A stretch of DNA of 26,696 nucleotides from VBDM01 sp035519135. GTDB lineage: Bacteria; Pseudomonadota; Gammaproteobacteria; Burkholderiales; SG8-39. The position numbers were made by a program, and so were the translations under genes. The DNA lies in contig DATIWX010000048.1 of the NCBI GenBank assembly GCA_035519135.1, forward strand, positions 1-26,696, in the 5' to 3' direction. This document shows, in pieces, positions 21,721 to 26,696 of this stretch (positions are counted from its first letter, which is position 1; each line of letters begins with the position of its first letter). The notes beneath the pieces were generated by a model. That model searched no databases, was not told the DNA's origin, and worked only from the letters and a program-made list of their open reading frames with translations.

Positions 21721-23550
21721 TCAAGCGGCCGCATGTTCGGCTTCTTCCTGCTGCTGCAGCGCCCACATCTGGGCGTAGGCGCCGTCGCGTGCCAGAAGCT
21801 CTCTGTGCGTTCCGCGTTCGACGATACGTCCTTGATCCAGCACGAGAATCTGGTCGGCATCCATCACGGTGGAGAGGCGGTGAGCGATCACTAGCGTGGT
21901 GCGCCCACGCGCGATGCGGTCCAGCTCCGCCTGGATGCCTTTCTCGGTTTCCGAATCGAGGGCGGACGTGGCCTCGTCGAAGATGAGGATGCTCGGGTTC
22001 TTGAGGATCGCGCGGGCGATCGCGACGCGCTGCTTCTCGCCCCCCGAGAGCTTCAGCCCGCGCTCACCCACCCGCGTCTCGTACCGGTCCGGCAGGCTTT
22101 CGATGAATTCGTGGATGTGCGCCGCCTTCGCGGCCTCGACGACCTCTTCGAGCGTGGCCTCCGGCCTGCCGTAGTGGATGTTGTAGAGGATCGTATCGTT
22201 GAAGAGCACCGTGTCCTGCGGGACGATGCCGATGGCGGCGCGCAGCGACGACTGGATCACGCCGCGAATATCGGCACCGTTGATAACGATGCGGCCCGCG
22301 TTCGCGTCGTAGAAGCGGAACAAGAGACGCGCAAGGGTGGATTTTCCGGAGCCGCTGTGTCCCACCACCGCGACCTTGCTCCCGGCCGGGATCTCGAAGG
22401 ACACATCGAACAGGATCTGGCGCCGCGGCTCGTAGCTGAAATCGACGCGCTCGAAACGCACCGTGGCACCGCTCTTCCCGAGAGGCAGCGGCGCCGCGTC
22501 GGGCCGGTCCTGTATCTCACGGTCCTGGGTGAGCAGGCGGAACATGCGATCCATGTCGATGAGCGCCTGCTTGATCTCGCGGTAGACCATGCCGAGGAAA
22601 TTGAGCGGAATATAGAGCTGGATCAAGAGACCGTTGACGAGCACGAGATCGCCCAGCGTCAGGGTATTCGCCACCACGCCCCGAGCGGCGAGCACCATCA
22701 GCAGCGTCACCGCGACGGCGATGATGCAGCTCTGTCCTATGTTGAGGAGCCCGAGCGAGGCTTCGTTCTTCACCGCGGCCGACTCGTACTTCTGCAGGTT
22801 CTCGTCGTAGCGGCGCGCCTCGTACTCCTCGTTGTTGAAATACTTCACCGTCTCGTAGTTGAGCAGACTGTCGATCGCGCGCGTATTGGCCTTCGAGTCG
22901 AGCTCGTTGGCGCGGCGGCGGATGTCCATGCGCCACTCGGTGACCGAAACGGTGAAAGCGAGGTAGACGACCACCGCAGTGAAGGTGACCGCCGCGAAGC
23001 GCCAGTCGAACTTGGCGAGGAGAATCGCCGCCACCAGGCTGAACTCCAGCACCACGGGGATGATCGAGAACAGCATGTAGCTCAGCAGCGTCGAGATGCC
23101 GCGGGAGCCGCGCTCGATGTCGCGCGACACGCCCCCGGTCTGGCGCTCGAGGTGAAAGCGCAGCGACAGGCTGTGCATGTGGCGGAAAACGGTGAGCGCG
23201 ACGCGCCGGATGGCGCGCTGCGCCACTCGCACGAACACGATGTCGCGCAGCTCCGCGAACAGCGTCGTCGAGAATCTCAGGATCCCGTATGCGGCGAGAA
23301 GCGCCAGCGGCACGACCAGCGCCGCCGTGCGGGGGTCGAGGGAATCGACCACCTCCTTGAGGACCAGCGGCACGCCGACATTGGCGAGCTTGGCGCCGAC
23401 CAGGAACGCGAGCGCGATCACCACCCGCGTCCGGAATTCCCAGAGATAGGGAACCAGCATGCCGACCGCGCGCCATTCGCTGCGCTGCTTCGGCGTGTCG
23501 GTCTGTCCCGGCGCAGCGGGCAGGGCGAAGCTGCGGTGATCGTGGGCCAT
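21721..23550 (-). CDS. Atm1-like ABC exporter (ABCB/HMT family)
   Basis: A half-size ABC transporter with fused membrane and ATPase domains; relatives of Atm1 export glutathione-bound metals or sulphur species. The 609 residues have a six-helix membrane domain (about 40-330) with the family-marking NYETVKYFNNEEYE at 231-244. The ATPase domain has Walker A GHSGSGKST (397-405), signature LSGGE (501-505), Walker B ILIFDEATSALD (521-532) and the switch histidine in IAHRLS. ATG 23550 gives a normal cytoplasmic N-terminus. It probably acts as a homodimer. The assignment to Atm1-like rather than lipid A or drug exporters rests on the 231-244 motif. Confidence 0.92.
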   Translation of the reverse strand: MAHDHRSFALPAAPGQTDTPKQRSEWRAVGMLVPYLWEFRTRVVIALAFLVGAKLANVGVPLVLKEVVDSLDPRTAALVVPLALLAAYGILRFSTTLFAELRDIVFVRVAQRAIRRVALTVFRHMHSLSLRFHLERQTGGVSRDIERGSRGISTLLSYMLFSIIPVVLEFSLVAAILLAKFDWRFAAVTFTAVVVYLAFTVSVTEWRMDIRRRANELDSKANTRAIDSLLNYETVKYFNNEEYEARRYDENLQKYESAAVKNEASLGLLNIGQSCIIAVAVTLLMVLAARGVVANTLTLGDLVLVNGLLIQLYIPLNFLGMVYREIKQALIDMDRMFRLLTQDREIQDRPDAAPLPLGKSGATVRFERVDFSYEPRRQILFDVSFEIPAGSKVAVVGHSGSGKSTLARLLFRFYDANAGRIVINGADIRGVIQSSLRAAIGIVPQDTVLFNDTILYNIHYGRPEATLEEVVEAAKAAHIHEFIESLPDRYETRVGERGLKLSGGEKQRVAIARAILKNPSILIFDEATSALDSETEKGIQAELDRIARGRTTLVIAHRLSTVMDADQILVLDQGRIVERGTHRELLARDGAYAQMWALQQQEEAEHAAA

Positions 23551-23566
23551 GGGTCGATGTTACATG

Positions 23567-23607
23567 GGGGCGGAAGGGGCCGGGGCAAGGTCGGCGTCTT
23601 CCGCCCC
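23567..23607. repeat. 10-bp inverted repeat in the ABC exporter / fadE divergent gap
   Basis: GGGGCGGAAG (23567-23576) and CTTCCGCCCC (23598-23607) are perfect complements with a 21-nt spacer. The repeat lies between the divergent starts of the ABC gene (23550) and fadE (23671). It could be an operator or an RNA hairpin in either leader; a fatty-acid regulator site is only a guess. Confidence 0.5.
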
Positions 23608-23625
23608 GCCTTCAGACGGAGGGGG

Positions 23626-23631
23626 TATCAT
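23626..23631 (+). promoter_or_regulatory. Possible -10 of fadE
   Basis: TATCAT 39 nt upstream of the fadE ATG, just after the inverted repeat. No -35 with correct spacing is visible. Confidence 0.25.
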
Positions 23632-23670
23632 CCGATATTGCTCTGACGCCCAGTAAATTCCGGAGGGCCC

Positions 23671-26010
23671 ATGAATTCCCTCGCCATTCTCGCGGCCGTG
23701 CTCGTTGCCTGCTGCGTCGTCGTGACCGTCGCACCCTTGCGCCGTCTTTTCGTCTCGCGCCTTCTCCTTCGCTGGTACCGCGGGCAGCTTCCGGCCATGT
23801 CCCAGACCGAGCGGGAAGCGATCGACGCGGGCACGGTGTGGTGGGACGGAGATCTGTTCTCGGGCCGCCCGGACTGGAACAAGCTGCTCGCCGTGCCGCG
23901 ACCCAGGCTCACCGCCGAGGAACAGTCCTTCCTCGACAACGAAACCGAGCAGTTGTGCGCCATGGTGAGCGACTGGGAGACCACCCAGATCTATCAGGAT
24001 CTGCCGCCGCAGGCCTGGCAGTTCATCAAGGACAAGGGCTTTCTCGGGATGATCATCCCGAAGCGCTATGGCGGCAAGGAATTTTCCGCGACCATGCATT
24101 CCCAGGTGATCCAGAAGCTCGCCTCGCGCTGCGGCGTGGCGGCGGTGCACGTGATGGTGCCCAATTCGCTGGGACCGGCCGAGTTGCTCCTCCACTACGG
24201 CACCGAGGAGCAGAAGAACCATTATCTCCCGCGGCTCGCGAAAGGCCTCGAAATTCCCTGCTTCGGGCTGACCAATCCTCACGCCGGCTCCGACGCCGCG
24301 GCGATTCCCGACTTCGGCGTGGTCTGCAAAGGCAGTTGGGAAGGCAAAGAGATCCTCGGCATGCGCGTCACCTGGGAGAAGCGCTACATCACGCTCGGGC
24401 CGATTTCGACCCTGCTCGGCCTCGCGATCCGCCTGCGCGACCCGGATCACCTGCTGGGCGCTCAGTTTGGTGGGAGAGACGACGTCGGCATCACCTGCGT
24501 GCTCGTGCCGAGCCACACGCCCGGGGTCAACATCGGCCGCCGCCACAATCCCCTGAACGCCGTGTTCCAGAACGGCCCGAACTGGGGCAAGGAAGTGTTC
24601 ATGCCCCTCGACTGGATCATCGGCGGGTCGAAAATGGCCGGCCAGGGCTGGCGCATGCTGATGGAGTGCCTCGCCGCGGGCCGCTCGATCTCGCTGCCCT
24701 CTTCGAGCACCGGCTACACCAAGCTCGCCGTGCGCGCGACCGGCGCGTATGCGCGCGTACGCAGCCAGTTCAAGACGGCGATAGGCAAGTTCGAGGGCAT
24801 CGAGGAGCCGCTCGCCCGCATCGGCGCGAACCTCTACACCATGGACGCGGCGCGCGCGATGACCGCCGGAGCCGTCGACCTCGGCGAGAAGCCCTCGGTC
24901 ATCTCCGCGATCGTCAAGTATCACCTCACCGAGCGCGGCCGCGCCGTGATCAACGACGCGATGGACATTCTCGGCGGCAAGGGCATCTGCCTCGGGCCGA
25001 ACAACTTCATGGGGCGCTCCTACCAGCAGCTTCCGATCGCGATCACGGTCGAAGGCGCCAACATCCTCACGCGCAACCTGATCGTGTTCGGGCAGGGCGC
25101 GATCCGCTGCCACCCCTACGTGCTGAAGGAGATGCACGCCGCGCGCGACGGCGACCTGGCGGCGTTCGACCGCGCGCTGTTCGGGCACGTGCGCCACGTC
25201 ATCGCGAACAAGCTGCGCGCCTTCTTCATGGCGCTCACCGGATCGCGCTTCGCCGCGGTTCCGTCCGGCGCCGCGCCGCAGCTCCGCCGCTACTATCGGC
25301 ATCTCACCAGGATGTCGTCGGCGCTCGCCTACGCGGCGGACGTCTCGATGCTCGCGCTCGGCGGGTCGCTCAAGCGCCGCGAGCGGATCTCCGCCCGCCT
25401 GGGCGACGTTCTCTCGATGCTCTATCTTGCCTCGGCGACGCTGAAGCGCTTCGAGGACGAGGGCCGGCAGGAGGCCGATCTTCCGCTGGTGCACTGGTCG
25501 CTTCAGGACGCGCTCGCCCGCGCGGCCGAGGCCCTGCACGGGGTCGTGGCGAACTACCCGTCCGGCTGGATCGGAGCGTTCCTGCGCACGGTGATCTTCC
25601 CGCTCGGCCGGCACTTCGCGCCGCCGCAGGACCGGCTCGGGCACGAGGTCGCGCGCCTGCTGATCGCGCCGTCGGCCGTGCGCGAGCGGCTGTGCGCGGG
25701 CATGTACCTGAACAGGGCGGAGAGCGATCCGCTGGGTTGCCTGGAGGCGGCGCTGGAGGCGGCGATCAAAGCCGAGGCGGTCGAGGCCAGGATCCGCACC
25801 GCGCAGAAATCCGGCACGATCAGCGGGACCGGAGCCGAGGAGCTTGCGCAGGCGGCGTTCGCCGCGAAAGTGATCAGCGGCGAGGACGTGTCGCTGCTCA
25901 AACGCGCCGCGCAGCTGCGCGACGAGGTCATCCGCGTGGACCACTTCCCGCAGGACCTCGGACGCGCCGAAGCGGGGCGGCCGGCGCAGCCGCAGCGCGC
26001 CGCCGCCTGA
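23671..26010 (+). CDS. fadE: Acyl-CoA dehydrogenase FadE
   Basis: FadE carries out the first oxidation of beta-oxidation, acyl-CoA to trans-2-enoyl-CoA, using FAD. The 779 residues resemble the long E. coli FadE (about 814). There is an N-terminal membrane helix (residues 3-23) and an acyl-CoA dehydrogenase core with FGLTNPHAGSDAAAIPD and DWIIGGSKMAGQGWRMLMECLAAGRSISLP. The segment DILGGKGICLGPNNFMGRSYQQLPIAITVEGANILTRNL (split around 431-470) and the FadE-specific C-terminal domain follow. GGAGGG at 23662-23667 supports ATG 23671. The last base of the TGA stop is the first base of a REPIN; a thiolase gene follows, consistent with a fatty-acid operon. Confidence 0.94.
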   Translation: MNSLAILAAVLVACCVVVTVAPLRRLFVSRLLLRWYRGQLPAMSQTEREAIDAGTVWWDGDLFSGRPDWNKLLAVPRPRLTAEEQSFLDNETEQLCAMVSDWETTQIYQDLPPQAWQFIKDKGFLGMIIPKRYGGKEFSATMHSQVIQKLASRCGVAAVHVMVPNSLGPAELLLHYGTEEQKNHYLPRLAKGLEIPCFGLTNPHAGSDAAAIPDFGVVCKGSWEGKEILGMRVTWEKRYITLGPISTLLGLAIRLRDPDHLLGAQFGGRDDVGITCVLVPSHTPGVNIGRRHNPLNAVFQNGPNWGKEVFMPLDWIIGGSKMAGQGWRMLMECLAAGRSISLPSSSTGYTKLAVRATGAYARVRSQFKTAIGKFEGIEEPLARIGANLYTMDAARAMTAGAVDLGEKPSVISAIVKYHLTERGRAVINDAMDILGGKGICLGPNNFMGRSYQQLPIAITVEGANILTRNLIVFGQGAIRCHPYVLKEMHAARDGDLAAFDRALFGHVRHVIANKLRAFFMALTGSRFAAVPSGAAPQLRRYYRHLTRMSSALAYAADVSMLALGGSLKRRERISARLGDVLSMLYLASATLKRFEDEGRQEADLPLVHWSLQDALARAAEALHGVVANYPSGWIGAFLRTVIFPLGRHFAPPQDRLGHEVARLLIAPSAVRERLCAGMYLNRAESDPLGCLEAALEAAIKAEAVEARIRTAQKSGTISGTGAEELAQAAFAAKVISGEDVSLLKRAAQLRDEVIRVDHFPQDLGRAEAGRPAQPQRAAA

Positions 26011-26085
26011 AACCGGGGACAGACCCCTGTTTTTCTCTGATGCGCTGACCGTACGTAGTCAAAAATAGGGGTCTGTCCCCGGTTT
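26010..26085. repeat. REPIN of a second subfamily, between fadE and thiolase
   Basis: The left arm (26010-26034) and right arm (26061-26085) pair at 24 of 25 positions with a 26-nt loop. The outer half (AAACCGGGGACAGACC) equals that of the other REPs, but the inner half is CCCTATTTTT-like rather than CACGGTTTT. The loop TCTGT of each arm is kept. The first A belongs to the fadE TGA. Confidence 0.9.
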
Positions 26086-26093
26086 AGTCTGCG

Positions 26094-26696
26094 ATGTCAA
26101 ATGCCATCTACATCATCGACGGGACGCGCACGCCGTTCCTGAAGTCGCGCAACCGGCCGGGCCCTTTCTCGGCGAGCGATCTCGCGACCGCGGCCGGAAA
26201 GTCGCTGCTGATCCGGCAGGCGTTCTCCTCGGATGAGCTCGACGAGGTGATCCTCGGCTGCGCCGCGCCCTCGGTGGACGAGGTCAACATCGGGCGCGTC
26301 GCCGCACTGCGCATGGGCTGCGGACAGAAAGTCCCCGGCTGGACGGTGATGCGCAACTGCGCCTCGGGCATGCAGGCGCTCGATTCGGCGATCGCCAACA
26401 TGCTCTCGGGCCGCTCGAACCTGGTGCTCGCGGGCGGGGTCGACGCCCTGTCGCGCGTTCCGCTGCTCTATTCGGACGTGATGGTGGTGTGGTTCTCCAA
26501 CTTCATGGCGGCGAAGAGCCCCTTGCAAAAGGCCGCCATGTTCCTGAAGCTGAAACCGACGCAGCTGCTCGCGCCCGTCATCGGCCTGATGAAGGGACTG
26601 ACCGATCCTTACGTGGGACTGCTCATGGGGCAGACCGCCGAGAACCTCGCCCACCGCTTCGGCATCGGCCGCAGGCAGATGGACGAGTTCGCCGCG
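26094..26696 (+). CDS. Thiolase (acetyl-CoA acyltransferase), 3' end beyond window
   Basis: The last enzyme of a beta-oxidation turn, cleaving 3-ketoacyl-CoA with CoA. The visible 201 residues begin MSNAIYIIDGTRTPFLKSR, the usual thiolase N-terminus. The nucleophile Cys89 is in MRNCASGMQALDSA, and VLAGGVDALSRVPLLYSD is the next family block. QTAENLAHRFGIGRRQMDEFA is also typical. The reading frame is open to the window edge. It follows fadE across the REPIN with a 9-nt gap between REPIN and ATG, and has no visible Shine-Dalgarno site. A FadI-like role is likely from context, but the symbol is not assigned on a partial sequence. Confidence 0.92.
   Translation, partial: MSNAIYIIDGTRTPFLKSRNRPGPFSASDLATAAGKSLLIRQAFSSDELDEVILGCAAPSVDEVNIGRVAALRMGCGQKVPGWTVMRNCASGMQALDSAIANMLSGRSNLVLAGGVDALSRVPLLYSDVMVVWFSNFMAAKSPLQKAAMFLKLKPTQLLAPVIGLMKGLTDPYVGLLMGQTAENLAHRFGIGRRQMDEFAA

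Noticed and set aside
23500..23511. GGTCTGTCCCGG in the 5' part of the ABC exporter gene, close to the REP core.
   Set aside because: It lacks the AAACC arms and is one base short of the core; probably chance in coding sequence.

Overview
The window is high-GC, densely packed DNA from a proteobacterium. The best fit is a betaproteobacterium: the gene order tRNA-Leu / queA-tgt-yajC-secD-secF, a class II cytochrome c', ykgEF-type lutAB genes, and a FadE-type acyl-CoA dehydrogenase. Intergenic gaps are short (none above about 120 bp) and no stretch over 300 bp lacks a gene. Genus cannot be set from the sequence alone.

Layout. Positions 1-62 hold the 5' part of a tRNA-Leu(CAA) on the minus strand, cut by the window edge. 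Positions 104-5436 are a plus-strand run: queA and tgt (queuosine in tRNA), then yajC, secD and secF (protein export). Positions 5543-6921 encode two periplasmic c-type cytochromes, separated by a rho-independent terminator. Positions 6920-9960 are a chain of minus-strand genes (RAYT transposase, EamA/DMT transporter, BenE-type transporter, then purB). Every junction in the chain holds copies of one ~23-nt palindromic repeat. Positions 9959-15969 carry purB, a uracil-DNA glycosylase family gene, a GST, mnmA, a class I aminotransferase and corA. Positions 15994-18170 are lutB and lutA, with a divergent IclR regulator at 18284, followed by an exported-looking methyltransferase, egtD, a pbpG-type D,D-peptidase and an Atm1-like ABC exporter. 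The window ends with fadE and the start of a thiolase, which would act together in fatty-acid beta-oxidation.

The most notable content is a REP/RAYT (REPIN) system. A REP-associated tyrosine transposase gene (6962-7678) is bracketed by inverted copies of a REP hairpin (arms AAACCG / CGGTTT, loop TCTGT). Four further inverted pairs (REPINs) lie at 8612-8698, 9870-9955, 15972-16036 and 26010-26085. They sit within a few bases of start or stop codons. At four gene ends the REP is read as protein: both ends of the EamA transporter, the N-terminus of the BenE transporter and the C-terminus of LutB. The common form of the repeat has no stop codon in any of its six frames. The copy at 26010-26085 belongs to a second subfamily with a different inner half, which suggests a second transposase elsewhere in the genome.

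Other points: lutAB lacks the usual lutC, with a REPIN in its place; egtD has no egtB beside it; a SAM-methyltransferase carries a signal-peptide-like N-terminus. All assignments come from reading motifs; no database search was possible.
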